Shown: positions 1-9,220, numbered from the stretch's first letter. The stretch: 62,471 nucleotides of DNA from Bacteroidota bacterium (GCA_021300195.1 JAJTIE010000019.1:1-62471), one strand, 5' to 3'. Program-made: numbers and translations. Notes: generated by a model from the sequence alone, not told the origin.

Positions 1-113
<113 letters not shown>

Positions 114-200
114 AGTGATCTTTGTGATCAATTCAATTTCCGTTTTTACTTGTGTGATTCTAGCTGTACACACAGTACTTCCATCCTCAAAAAACATAAG

Positions 201-235
201 AAGGCTACACTACGGTGTAGCCTTTCTTTTTTTTA
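201..235 (+). terminator. Intrinsic terminator closing the 16S transcript
   Basis: A perfect 10-bp stem (201-210 with 215-224) is closed by a TACG loop flanked by C and G, a UNCG-type stable tetraloop, and followed by a T-rich tail to 234. It lies about 90 bases after the 16S 3' end, with no gene between, so this 16S unit ends without a 23S gene. Confidence 0.9.
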
Positions 236-414
236 TCCCTGCCTATCTTCATATAGGCTCGGCCTGTAGGCAGCTATAAAAGAGCTAGAGAGTGGTATGG
301 CGGTCTGTCATCCTGTCTGCTGGCCTTAGGCGTAATCTGTACACGTAATCTACAATCTGCTCATCCGGCTTCATTTCTGTAGCAGCCGTTCCATGCAGGT
401 ATCTGTAGGATAGT

Positions 415-459
415 AAAAACGAAGAGAAGAGAGGACCACAGCTAGCTGTAGCCCTCTCT
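415..459 (-). terminator. Hairpin terminator after the ABM-fold gene
   Basis: A nested inverted repeat: seven outer pairs (428-434 with 453-459) and an inner palindrome ACAGCTAGCTGT at 438-449. Read on the minus strand it lies 25 bases after the stop of the gene at 484-1095, with a five-T run at 419-415. The remaining bases between 236 and 483 hold nothing I recognise. Confidence 0.55.
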
Positions 460-483
460 GGAGGAAATTGTAGCCCGGTCTGG

Positions 484-1095
484 CTAAAAAGGACGGAAGT
501 ACTGATGCACCATTAGCACCTCCTGCACCAGGCCAAAGGCCTGCTGGATGCTGGGGTCCTGCATCATCTGGGCCGATGCCGCCTTGGCATCTTCCACATT
601 GCTCCAATAGGCCCATTCAGCCCAGCGGTTTTCGCCCTTATCATTTTTCAGGATATACCGCCCCTGATACCCTTTTGCGGTGCCTATTACTTGGTTATAG
701 GCCTGCTGGAATGCACTGGGGTCTGCCTCTGGTTTCAGCTGGTACACCACCAGCTCTATCGCAGCTCCTGCTTGGCCCGGCTTTCCATGGCTGGTTTCGT
801 GGGTGTAGTGTTCAAACAGCACGGTCTTCTCTATCTGCTGAACAAAGGGGTGCAGACGCTCGATCTTCATCATGCCCTGTACGGCTGTGTGTGCCTTTTC
901 CAGGCTGTCCCATTCTACCCAGTCTACTAGTAGCAGCGGATTTTCTATCGACTGGTATACACTGCGGTTCCGAAATCCTTCCAGTTGGGCCAGCCCTGCG
1001 TTGGTCTCATCTAGCACCAGATTGCGCTTTCCTGCTACAGGCTCCTTGGCCTGCCAGGCGGCCAGTTCTATGGCCATGGTTTGGGTTGAAGTCAT
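484..1095 (-). CDS. Tandem ABM-fold (dimeric alpha-beta barrel) protein
   Basis: This 203-residue protein looks like two copies of an antibiotic-biosynthesis-monooxygenase-like ferredoxin fold. The halves, about residues 7-95 and 111-200, share the order IELxxxQ, a central WxEW or WAEW segment with an adjacent acidic turn, and a C-terminal VLxxHxY-type strand. Such folds normally pair as dimers, and a duplicated form builds the barrel in one chain. Members range from monooxygenases to heme-degrading or purely structural proteins, so no reaction can be assigned. There is no signal peptide, so it is probably cytoplasmic. It is monocistronic. A decayed relative lies at 3655-3836. Confidence 0.75.
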   Translation of the reverse strand: MTSTQTMAIELAAWQAKEPVAGKRNLVLDETNAGLAQLEGFRNRSVYQSIENPLLLVDWVEWDSLEKAHTAVQGMMKIERLHPFVQQIEKTVLFEHYTHETSHGKPGQAGAAIELVVYQLKPEADPSAFQQAYNQVIGTAKGYQGRYILKNDKGENRWAEWAYWSNVEDAKAASAQMMQDPSIQQAFGLVQEVLMVHQYFRPF

Positions 1096-1250
1096 CTTCG
1101 GTTGAATTTTGGATTAGGGATGCGTTTTACATCCATTGGATGCAGGACCCTGCCTACTGTGACAGTAGAGATCACTTTTTTATCAATCCCCTGTACAGAG
1201 CAGTCTACTGCCCTACCTGATTGGTTGGAGGGGGGTAGGGGGATGTCGTT

Positions 1251-2621
1251 TTACCCCAGTTCGAGCCGACTTTGTGCGGTATAGTGGCCCTGCTCGGCGG
1301 CCAAGCGGTACCAGTGCATGGCCTGGTCGTAGCTGGGCTCTACCCCTTCTCCCTGTTCGTATAGTTGGCCCAAGTTATATTGTGCATTTGCATGGCCCTG
1401 CTCTGCAGCCTTCTGTAGCCAATGGGCCGCCTGTGGATAGTTCTGTGGTATGTATATCCCGTCGGAGTGCACCAGTCCCAGGTCGCACTGTGCTCCGGGG
1501 TGGCCCTGCTCTGCAGCCTTCTGTAGCCAGTACATGCCTTCCTGTGTGTTTATCTCCATGCGCGCGCCCACAAAGCACCGGATGCTCAGGCGGTACTGGG
1601 CCTCAGGGTCTCCCTGTTCCGCTTCCTGCCTTTGCCGGGCATCCTCCACTTCAAACATGCGCTCCAGCTCCTGCAAGGCCGCAGTGTGCTGTGCCCTGGC
1701 GGCACACGTTAGCCAGATTGCTGCCTTGACAAGATCTTTTGGCGTTCCTTCTCCGTCCTTATACAGCATACCCAACTGGTATTGTGCCTCGGTTTGGTTT
1801 TGTTCGGCAGCTTTCTCCCACCATGCTCTGGCCTGTTCGTAGTCTTGCGTTATTCCATGCCCGCCGTAGTACAGCATACCCAGCTGGTACTGCGCGTCGG
1901 ACTGGTTTTGTTCGGCAGCTTTCTCCCACCATGCTCTGGCCTGTTCGTAGTCTTGCGTTATTCCCTTTCCGCTGTAGTACAGCATACCCAGCTGGTACTG
2001 CGCGTCGAACTGGTTTTGTCCGGCAGCTTTTTGCCACCAGGCTCGGGCTTGCTCATAGTCTGGCGTTACCCCCTTTCCGCTGTAGTACAGCATACCCAAC
2101 TGGTACTGCGTTTCGGGGTGGTTCTGCTCTGCCCCCTGCTGCCACCATTGCCGGGCTTGCTCGTAGTCTCGCGGCACGCCCTTACCTTGCTCGTACATCC
2201 GGCCCAGGCTAGACTGGGCAGCTGGGTTTCCCTGCCTGGCAGCTTTCTGGTACCAGCTCGCCGCCTCTTCCCATGAGCCCATGCCGTGCTCCAGCAGATT
2301 GCCCACGCTGTATTGTGCCTCTGCGTGCCCCTGCTCAGCGGCCTGCCTGTACCAGTATAGGGCTTCTTCAAAATAGATGGGTACCCCTTCTCCTGTATGG
2401 AAAACGTAGCCCAGATTGTACTGCGCATCCGGGTGCCCCTGCTGTGCCGCCAGCTGCCACCACTGCACGGCCTTATTGTAGTCCTGTGGTACCCCTTCGC
2501 TCCCATAGTAGTACAGGCAGCCCACTGCGCACTGCGCATTTGCATCCCCGCTCTCAGCCTCGTCTGCTAGTTTGTGGCTGCTTCCTCCATCCTGAGATTC
2601 GGATTGGTTCTTGTCGTTCAT
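1251..2621 (-). CDS. Sel1-like repeat protein
   Basis: A 456-residue protein made almost wholly of Sel1-type (TPR-like) repeats of about 36 residues. Eleven full units and a partial one can be laid out, each with the AQYxLGxLYxxGxGVxxDYxxAxxWWxxAAEQ plan. The seventh to eighth unit is interrupted by a longer insert around residues 290-320. Units five to seven (about 1760-2070) are almost identical at the DNA level, which suggests recent expansion. There is no signal peptide or membrane segment, so it is probably a cytoplasmic scaffold. The binding partner is unknown, and neither neighbour suggests a pathway. Confidence 0.85.
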   Translation of the reverse strand: MNDKNQSESQDGGSSHKLADEAESGDANAQCAVGCLYYYGSEGVPQDYNKAVQWWQLAAQQGHPDAQYNLGYVFHTGEGVPIYFEEALYWYRQAAEQGHAEAQYSVGNLLEHGMGSWEEAASWYQKAARQGNPAAQSSLGRMYEQGKGVPRDYEQARQWWQQGAEQNHPETQYQLGMLYYSGKGVTPDYEQARAWWQKAAGQNQFDAQYQLGMLYYSGKGITQDYEQARAWWEKAAEQNQSDAQYQLGMLYYGGHGITQDYEQARAWWEKAAEQNQTEAQYQLGMLYKDGEGTPKDLVKAAIWLTCAARAQHTAALQELERMFEVEDARQRQEAEQGDPEAQYRLSIRCFVGARMEINTQEGMYWLQKAAEQGHPGAQCDLGLVHSDGIYIPQNYPQAAHWLQKAAEQGHANAQYNLGQLYEQGEGVEPSYDQAMHWYRLAAEQGHYTAQSRLELG

Positions 2622-2670
2622 ACAAACTGGAATACGGTTGGTCTACTCGTTCGTCGGCTTTGGGTTACAG

Positions 2671-2702
2671 TTTGTGTGCGTAATGTACATAAATTAGCTT
2701 TG
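2671..2702 (+). promoter_or_regulatory. Bacteroidota promoter (TTTG-N20-TAGCTTTG)
   Basis: The -33 TTTG (2671-2674) and -7 TAGCTTTG (2695-2702) are separated by 20 bases, a full match to the Bacteroidota consensus. Transcription would begin near 2708. The next real gene on this strand starts at 2947, so it would have a leader of about 240 bases or a separate small RNA. A ten-codon reading frame, ATG at 2704 to TAA, lies at its start. Confidence 0.6.
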
Positions 2703-2883
2703 GCATGATCATCAAGCTTGCACCAGTCGCTGGCTAAGGGCTACTTAACTGGTTTTTAAGTTTAAGTAATTGGTCTCTTTCTCCGATGTGCCCAATGGGT
2801 CGCTATGCCCTTTGGTTTTTATGAGGCTGAACTTGCGGCTTTAGTAGCTGGAAATTGGTTAAGCATGTTTTAAAAGGATTGAC

Positions 2884-2924
2884 CTCGGATTTGGGAATAA
2901 TCCCACTATTGCCCGAGAATAGTG
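2884..2924 (+). promoter_or_regulatory. Mutually exclusive hairpins in the DUF1003 leader
   Basis: Two structures compete. In the first, CTCGG (2884-2888) pairs with CCGAG (2913-2917) around an inner hairpin TGGGA-ATAA-TCCCA (2892-2905). In the second, CACTATT (2904-2910) pairs with AATAGTG (2918-2924). They share bases and cannot form together. They end 22 bases before the TTG start at 2947. The rest of the 2622-2946 gap shows only the promoter at 2671. Confidence 0.4.
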
Positions 2925-2946
2925 TTACGCGTAATCTCGTAGAAAA

Positions 2947-3639
2947 TTGAGCAGTTCCTTGTATAAAAGCCTTTTATCCAAAACCCCCCTGGCACCTGAG
3001 GAGGCCATACACCTCGGCAGCCTAAGCCCTGGTGTTTTACAGCAGCTTCGGGCTCGGCTGTCTGAGTTGCCGTCTGATGGCTATATTAGTCGTAAAGAGT
3101 TAGCAACGCTAACTGAAGCCCATTTTGCTGAGCGCCTACGCCTGGTCACGAACGATCTGAGCAACACCGAACGAGAGGTGCTCCAGAGCATACGCGCTAA
3201 CACCCTGATTAGCAAGGGGCCTGAAGAGGACGAAATCCTGACCACCGGTCAGCGTCTGGCAGACAGGATCAGCCGCTTTGGGGGTAGTTGGCTGTTTATT
3301 ATTTTGTTTCTGATTTTTATTCTGATGTGGTTGGCGCTCAATCTGGCCACCTGGTTGGGTTCCTTCGACCCCTATCCTTTTATCTTGCTCAACTTGGTGC
3401 TAAGCTGTGTAGCCGCCATGCAGGCGCCCATCATCCTGATGAGCCAAAACCGGAAGGAGGAAAAGGACCGTCAACGCAGCATCAACGACTACAAGGTGAA
3501 CCTGAAAGCAGAGCTGGAAATACAAGAATTGCATGAGAAAATGGAGCGTCTGCTAACCAGGCTGGACGGCCAACGGCAGCCGCCCGTGCAGCGGCCAGGT
3601 GGGTCAGATGCGCCGGGCTTTGGACCCAGTAAACAGTAA
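2947..3639 (+). CDS. DUF1003 family inner-membrane protein
   Basis: A 230-residue protein of the DUF1003 family, function unknown. Residues 1-100 are soluble and mostly helical. Two membrane helices follow at about 113-133 and 144-165, with the QAPIILMSQNR motif right after the second, as is typical for this family. A charged coiled-coil-like segment (about 168-200) and a Pro/Gly-rich tail end it. The start is TTG at 2947: an in-frame stop at 2932 rules out a longer product and no ATG is near. Its transcript probably begins near 2708, giving a long structured leader. Confidence 0.8.
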   Translation: MSSSLYKSLLSKTPLAPEEAIHLGSLSPGVLQQLRARLSELPSDGYISRKELATLTEAHFAERLRLVTNDLSNTEREVLQSIRANTLISKGPEEDEILTTGQRLADRISRFGGSWLFIILFLIFILMWLALNLATWLGSFDPYPFILLNLVLSCVAAMQAPIILMSQNRKEEKDRQRSINDYKVNLKAELEIQELHEKMERLLTRLDGQRQPPVQRPGGSDAPGFGPSKQ

Positions 3640-3654
3640 GAGTGGGAGCTAGGG

Positions 3655-3836
3655 GAATCCTGCACTGCCCCAAAGCGTCTTCATCGCTTTCTGCTCGGCT
3701 GTTTTCACCGCAGTGTGTACACCATTAGTTGGGCAAGTCTTACTTCTGCCTGGTTTGTCATCTGGATTCGCTTGCGTACTAAGGGCCTTGTGTGCCAGAC
3801 TGATAGTTCGATGGCCACTTCCTTTGTTTTGGTCAT
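3655..3836 (-). pseudogene. Remnant of an ABM-fold gene paralogous to 484-1095
   Basis: From ATG at 3836 the minus strand reads MTKTKEVAIELSVW, closely matching MTSTQTMAIELAAW at the start of the gene at 484-1095. A further match, LAQL, lies about 30 residues on. That frame then stops at 3705. In a neighbouring frame at about 3700-3655 a VHTAV...AMKTL segment resembles the HTAVQGMMK region of the intact gene. This fits a copy that lost the middle of its first domain and all of its second, with a frameshift. It is short and the match was made by eye. The rest of the 3640-3978 gap shows nothing else. Confidence 0.45.
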
Positions 3837-3978
3837 GATTTTCGTGGGGGGTAGTTGTACGGTAATTACTCCCTTTAGGTATGTAGCGGCCATCTGAGCC
3901 AGATGGGCCCATTTTTTTTGTTATAAACGACTATTTCCATTAAACCTTTGATCGGTCTATACGTCTTGTTTCGGTAGC

Positions 3979-4485
3979 ATGCAGTTTGAAGATCTGATCC
4001 CCACCTATGGCCCCCGGCTATATGCGCACATCCGCCGCATGGTGGTGGATCATGCTGTGGCAGACGATTTGCTACAGAACGTGTGGCTGAAGGCCTGGAA
4101 GAACCGTAGTGCGTTTAGGGGGGACAGCCAGCCTGCCACCTGGCTCTTTCGCATTGCGCACAACGAAGCCCTGGACCACCTGCGCAGGGAGAAAAAGCGG
4201 CGGCAGCTGGCACCAGATGCTGCCACGGCCTGGCTAACCAGCCAGGCTACACAGGCTTTTTCGCCCGATGCGGACGAAACCATACAGCTACTGCACAAGG
4301 CTGTGCACACCCTGCCCGAGCGGCAGCGTACCGTATTCGAGTTTCGCTACTTTGAAGAACTGAGCTACGAGGAAATAAGCAACATAACCGGTACTACCGT
4401 GGGTAGCCTAAAGGCCAGCTACCACCACGCCGTAAAAAAAATTGAGGCATTTGTAACCCAGGCATTAAACCCGACAGGGGTTTAG
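3979..4485 (+). CDS. ECF-type RNA polymerase sigma factor
   Basis: A 168-residue extracytoplasmic-function sigma factor. Region 2 (about residues 5-70) contains the AxDLLQNVWLKAWKN core-binding helix and the WLFRIAHNEALDHLRR promoter-melting segment. Region 4 (about 105-160) holds LPERQRTVFEFRYFEELSYEEIS followed by the TVGSLKASYHHAVKKI recognition helix. It would direct a small regulon in answer to an envelope signal. The next two genes, 30 and 14 bases apart in the same direction, look like its membrane inhibitor and a periplasmic sensor. Confidence 0.93.
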   Translation: MQFEDLIPTYGPRLYAHIRRMVVDHAVADDLLQNVWLKAWKNRSAFRGDSQPATWLFRIAHNEALDHLRREKKRRQLAPDAATAWLTSQATQAFSPDADETIQLLHKAVHTLPERQRTVFEFRYFEELSYEEISNITGTTVGSLKASYHHAVKKIEAFVTQALNPTGV

Positions 4486-4515
4486 GCATCCAATAGATGA
4501 GAAGCAGGAGCAGAT

Positions 4516-5028
4516 ATGGCACAGCAATTTCGATTAACAGAACCAGAGCCTGAGCAGGCAGCTATTTCGCGCCAGCCCTACCGCGTGCCAGCGGGGTACC
4601 AGCCGGTGTGGCACAGGCCAGCCAGGCGGAGTGCACGGCTGGTGCCCCTGTGGGTTTCGGCTGCTGTAGCAGCGGCAGCTACGGCCACAGTGGTGTGGCT
4701 GAGCCAGCCAGCGGCTACACTAACCGAGGGCATGCCCGAGCTGGCCGTGCAGCAGGTGCCTGCTCCTGCGGCACCGGTGCCCGCTACCAAAGGCAGTTTG
4801 GCTGTACGGGCCGGGTACTCGGCCGCATCGGCCCCCCATGCAGTACCCGAGGCCGTCCGTGCCGATGTAGCCGTGGCTACCCTGGCCACCGCTGCGTTCG
4901 ACCAACAGACAGAGGAAACCCTGGCGGCTGCACTGCTGGACACCGACCAGGCCCTGATGCCCAGGCTGGAGGTGGAAGACCAGGCCCTGCTGGCCTACCT
5001 GGCCGATGAACCCCTGATAAGCTATTAA
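4516..5028 (+). CDS. Putative single-pass anti-sigma factor
   Basis: A 170-residue protein with a short basic and Pro-rich N-terminal cytoplasmic part, one membrane helix at about 42-62 and an Ala/Pro-rich periplasmic part. Its place directly after an ECF sigma gene is the main reason to call it an anti-sigma factor. No zinc-binding HxxxCxxC motif or other clear anti-sigma domain is visible, so the role is inferred from context. Unlike most genes here it has an AGGAG about nine bases before ATG. Confidence 0.55.
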   Translation: MAQQFRLTEPEPEQAAISRQPYRVPAGYQPVWHRPARRSARLVPLWVSAAVAAAATATVVWLSQPAATLTEGMPELAVQQVPAPAAPVPATKGSLAVRAGYSAASAPHAVPEAVRADVAVATLATAAFDQQTEETLAAALLDTDQALMPRLEVEDQALLAYLADEPLISY

Positions 5029-5042
5029 ACCCCACAAAGCAT

Positions 5043-5657
5043 ATGAAAACACACACTCTGTACGCGTTGCTTTTTACTGTCTTCACCCTGGCAGGTTCCG
5101 GCTGCCTGGCACAGAAGGACAGACCCCTACCCCCACCCGAGCCCGATGGCGAGTATGAGCTGAGCCCTGAGCAACGACAGCAGCTGGAGCAATACCGGAT
5201 TGCCTACCTGACCCGAGAGCTGGACCTGAGCGTGGAGGACAGCCAGAAATTCTGGCCCATCTACAACGAAAGCGAGAAGCAGGTGGAGGCCATACGCCAG
5301 CGGAATAAAGCCCTGATGCATAAAGTGCAGGCCGAAAGCGATGCCCGTACCGATACGGAACTAAGAGAGCAGATAGCCACGCTGCTGGCCGCTGAGGCCG
5401 AGGAACTGGCCGCGCGCCACAGGCAGATAGCCGCCATAGGCTCGGTGCTGAAGCCCAGAGACGTGCTGCGCTTCATGCAGGCCCAGCGGCAGTTTCGCCT
5501 GCACCTGATGGAGATGCTAAGAGAGAGAGCTGGCGAGCGAAACGGCGAGCAAAACAGCCCGCGGCAACCCAACAGGCGTTCCGGTACGGAGCCCGGTTCT
5601 CGCCCCAGGCAGGGGCCTCCGCCACCTCAGCACGGACAGCCGGAATATCTTGATTGA
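5043..5657 (+). CDS. Spy/CpxP-like periplasmic protein of the ECF operon
   Basis: A 204-residue secreted protein with a signal peptide of about 23 residues, possibly a lipoprotein (GSGC at 18-21). A long helical domain follows with SPEQRQQLEQYRIAYLTRELDLSVEDSQKFWPIYN, the pattern seen in Bacteroidota proteins annotated as sensors of ECF sigma factors or Spy/CpxP-like chaperones. The tail is Arg/Pro/Gln-rich and disordered. Family knowledge suggests it binds misfolded protein or metal in the periplasm and relays stress to the sigma/anti-sigma pair upstream. That role is an inference. Confidence 0.7.
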   Translation: MKTHTLYALLFTVFTLAGSGCLAQKDRPLPPPEPDGEYELSPEQRQQLEQYRIAYLTRELDLSVEDSQKFWPIYNESEKQVEAIRQRNKALMHKVQAESDARTDTELREQIATLLAAEAEELAARHRQIAAIGSVLKPRDVLRFMQAQRQFRLHLMEMLRERAGERNGEQNSPRQPNRRSGTEPGSRPRQGPPPPQHGQPEYLD

Positions 5658-5694
5658 CCTAAACTTTGTATATCCATTCTAAAATCCACCGATT

Positions 5695-6714
5695 ATGAAA
5701 AAAGTATTATTGGCATCCATGGCACTGCTATTTGTGCTGGGTGCGTGCAAAAAGTCTGACGACGACAACAACAATGACACACAGGGCACGACCACTGCGC
5801 TACAGAACAAGGTAACCGTAACTGAAGCGGATGGCTTACGCAAGTTCGAGTCGAACAACATCCCCGATCATACAGTCGGTACTTTTCCCAACTCTGGAAA
5901 CCCCTTTACCCTACAAGAAATAGAGGTAAAGCGCCAGATGCCGCTTGCCCCCACCCAGCTGAATACGCCCCTGATTACGACCGGCTACGAGTTTGGCCTG
6001 GGTATAAACGGAGTGGTTATGGATCCCAATGGCCCCTTCTATATTGAAGGTCGGGAACAATATGCCATTCAGAACCCCTTTGAAGGATTAGCGAGCGGGT
6101 GGCAATATGAGGCTGTATCACAAGTTCGTGAAAAGCTTGGACTTGACCTGAATGAGGCCCATCTGCAGCCGCCCGGCCTGTATCACTACCACGGGTATCC
6201 GCAGGAGTTTGTAAAGGTGCAGCGGGAAAAGCAACTGGGTGCCGGAAAGACCGGTATGGTACTGCTAGGCTATGCGGCAGATGGCTACCCCATCTACAAT
6301 GAGACGGCACCCTCTGTCGCCACAGATCTTTCGTCGGCACTGAAGACGCTGAAAAGCAGCTACCGGCTGAAGAGTGGGGAACGCCCTGTAAACCCGGAGA
6401 GTAAGCCCAAAGCACCTACCGGTGCACACGACGGGACCTACGTGCAGGACTATGAATATGTAGCGGGCTTGGGAGACCTGGATGCGTGTAATGGGCGAAC
6501 CGGTGTAACCAAGGAGTATCCCAACGGAACCTACTACTACGTGATAACGAGCACATGGCCCTACATACCGCGCTACTTCCGGGGCAAGCCAGACGAGAGT
6601 TTTCGCATTCTGCCCCCGGATGGCACCACCCCGCCGCCGCCCCAGAATAAAAGGGGGAGTGCCGAGCACCCGGGCCATACGCATGGGGCCATTATGTGGC
6701 ACTCGCATAACTAG
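5695..6714 (+). CDS. YHYH domain lipoprotein
   Basis: A 339-residue lipoprotein. The signal peptide ends in LGAC with the lipid-bearing cysteine at 18. The next residues, KKSDDDNNND, resemble the acidic lipoprotein export signal that sends Bacteroidota lipoproteins to the cell surface. The YHYH family signature is GLYHYHGYP at about 161-169, followed by GYAADGYPIY and a C-terminal YVITSTWPYIPRYFRG block. The His-rich end (HPGHTHGAIMWHSHN) suggests metal binding. Function is unknown. It follows the ECF module by 37 bases and may be its target. Confidence 0.85.
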   Translation: MKKVLLASMALLFVLGACKKSDDDNNNDTQGTTTALQNKVTVTEADGLRKFESNNIPDHTVGTFPNSGNPFTLQEIEVKRQMPLAPTQLNTPLITTGYEFGLGINGVVMDPNGPFYIEGREQYAIQNPFEGLASGWQYEAVSQVREKLGLDLNEAHLQPPGLYHYHGYPQEFVKVQREKQLGAGKTGMVLLGYAADGYPIYNETAPSVATDLSSALKTLKSSYRLKSGERPVNPESKPKAPTGAHDGTYVQDYEYVAGLGDLDACNGRTGVTKEYPNGTYYYVITSTWPYIPRYFRGKPDESFRILPPDGTTPPPPQNKRGSAEHPGHTHGAIMWHSHN

Positions 6715-6810
6715 CAGGCCCGGAGTGGGGGCCGGGTGCCCTGGCTGGGGCTTTGACAGCCCTCTTGGTTTGGATCAAATCTTTATAAATTGCCTCGCAA
6801 AACTGCTCTT

Positions 6811-6828
6811 AATCTTAATCTTAATCTT
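6811..6828 (+). repeat. Three AATCTT repeats ahead of the first subtilisin
   Basis: Three perfect AATCTT hexamers end one base before the ATG at 6830. The paralogous gene has two hexamers (9361-9372) directly before its ATG. The copy-number difference changes leader length, and such tracts can vary by strand slippage. Confidence 0.8.
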
Positions 6829-6829
6829 T

Positions 6830-9132
6830 ATGAGACGCAAAAGCATTGGATCACGAAGAATTTTACCACAGCTGGTGCTGCTCGCCTTCCTGCTGCCAGG
6901 TAGCACCCAGGTGTATGCCCAGGGTAGGCCCGTGGCACCCACCCCCCCACCCGGACAATAGAGGCAAGTGGCCTATCGCCCAGAACCGCCAAACTACTGC
7001 TAGACCTGGAGGAAGCGGAGCAGCGGGGCCTGAGCAAAGCACCGGACGCACTGGATAAAATCCGCGAGGAGTACAAGCTGGTGCGCAAGAATGGCCAACT
7101 CTACGCGCATACCTTTATCCATACACAAGGGGCGGTAGACTTGGCGCACTATGGCGTTTTGTACGATGCCCGCAAGGAGCCAGGTAATGTGTTAAAGGCG
7201 CTTGTTCCGGTTTCCAACCTAAGGAGCCTGGCTGCCGACCCCGCCGTGAAGTACATGGAGATAGGAAAACCCGTAAAAGTAAAACTGGACGCGGCCCGAA
7301 GCGCTACACGGGTGGATGAGGTGCATGCAGGCACGGGCCTCGCCAGCGCCTATACGGGCGAAGGCGTAGTGGTAGGCATTATTGATATAGGCATGGACTA
7401 CGCCCACCCTACTTTTTTTGATCAAAGCGGTACTGCAAACTATCGGATAAAGCGAGTTTGGGACCAGAATGCTGAGGATGGTACTACGCCCGCAAACTAT
7501 GACTATGGTGCTGAGTACACCACCCAGCAGAGCATATTGGATGCAGCCTATGACCTGCCTGGGGACGTACCGCACGCCACCCATGTAACAGGTATAGCCG
7601 CCGGATCGGGTGGGGGGCTGGCTAGCTATGTAGGCGTAGCCCCGGAGAGCGAAATTGTTTACGTGTCTATTTCTCAGGCAGATGGCTCCATAGCAGACGC
7701 AGCCGAATACATATTTGATTATGCAACCTCGGTAAACAAGCCCTGTGTTATAAACATGAGCCTAGGCATACATGAGGGTCCGCATGATGGCAATTCGACC
7801 CTGGACAAGGCCTTTGACCAGCTGGCTGGGCCAGGTCGGCTACTGGTTGGGTCTGCGGGTAATGAGGGCGATATCCCGCTGCATTTGCAGAAGGTATTCT
7901 CGGCTACCAATAATCAGCTTTATTCGTTTGTCCTCTTCCCGGATAATTCGGTGGCTGGCTCTACCTATGTGGATATCTGGGGAGAACCGGGCCAAACCTT
8001 TCAGGTGGCAGTCCATGTGTATAATCAGGAGACGGATGAGTTCGAGGCCTCTACAAGCCTGGTGTCTACCAGTTCGGATCAGGCTCTTGACTTTACCCTG
8101 GTAGATCAGGATACGGAGGCCGGGGATGAGACCAAAGTATTTATTGGCACAGAGGCCAGCTCAGAAAACAACAACAAACCACACGCCTACATCACGTTCG
8201 ACCATTCAACTCAGGATGATGATTTCAAGCCTGTGCTGGTAGAGGTGCGGGCTAGCTCAGGCACCGTACATGTGTGGGCGGAAGACCCCAATATGTTTAC
8301 CGCCGGGGGTAAGGCTGCTCCCTTTATGGATGGCAACACAAGCTATACGGTAGGCGAGATAGGGGGTACGGGCAAGAGTGTAATAACCGCGGGTGCCTAC
8401 AACACCAAAAAGACCTGGACTGCACTGGGTGGGGAAACCGTTACGCAGAGTTATAGTCTGTACGAGATTGCCGATTTCTCCAGCCAGGGGCCTACGGTAG
8501 ATGGACGCATCAAGCCTGATATAACTGCACCGGGAAACTATGTTGTTTCTGCTATCAGCACATTTGGAAACTCAATTCCGGGCGAGTTCGATGATATCTT
8601 TATAGCGGAGGTGGGCGCAGGGGGCGCTGGCCACTACTACGGGGCATTTCAGGGTACTTCCATGGCTTCGCCCATGGTGGCTGGCACCCTGGCCCTGATG
8701 CTGGAGGCAAACCCCAGCCTGACCCCTACCCAGGCACGCACGCTGCTGAGTAGTGGTGCCATTACGGATACCCATACAGGTACCATCCCCACGGCCGGTA
8801 GCAATACCTGGGGCTGGGGCAAGTTGAACGCTCAGGCCAGCCTCCAGCTGCTCACCGGCGCTACCTCACGTGCGCAGGCAGATCCGTCCTCCAGCTTTCT
8901 GGTCTTCCCCAACCCCAGCCAGGGTACGCTACAGGTGGTGCTGGCAGATGGCGGATCTTCTGCTTATTCGGGCTACCGCCTGGTGAATGCGCTGGGACAA
9001 ACCGTCTCTAGCCAGTCTATTGGTATCAGCACCGGTCAGTTCGAGATCCGGGGCTTGCCAGCTGGTATGTACTCACTCATTCTAGATTCTGCCACCCAGT
9101 CGGTAGCACAAAAAGTAGTGGTACAGCCCTAG
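6830..9132 (+). CDS. Secreted subtilisin A, signal peptide in a different frame (-1 shift)
   Basis: A peptidase S8 with a T9SS type A sorting domain. ATG at 6830 opens a signal peptide (MRRKSI...VYAQG) and a Pro linker that stops at TAG 6959. The enzyme continues in the -1 frame, open from 6928, through 9132. The frames overlap only at 6928-6958, around a C7 run containing in-phase C CCC CCA (6943-6949). A -1 shift there gives about 767 residues. Catalytic Asp is at 7384 (DIGMD), His at 7573 (HATHVTG) and Ser at 8659 (GTSMASP). The C-terminal 75 residues have the FPNPSQGTL...GLPAGMYSLIL sorting pattern. Without a shift only an unexported enzyme could be made, for instance from GTG 7081. The cause may be programmed shifting, phase variation or a sequence error. 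Confidence 0.85.
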
Positions 9133-9220
9133 GCAGTGCCCAGAGAAAGGGCTTGCATGGCCTGCCTCAGGTGGATTGCATGGCCCACCCACTACACCCA
9201 TACACTTACTACACTTAATT

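Noticed and set aside
114-483. Expected 16S-23S spacer with tRNA-Ile and tRNA-Ala
   Set aside because: No cloverleaf or 23S start is present; a terminator follows instead.
1759-2037. Regular ~108-base repeats that could be mistaken for a CRISPR array
   Set aside because: The units are in-frame Sel1 codons with no unique spacers and no cas genes nearby.
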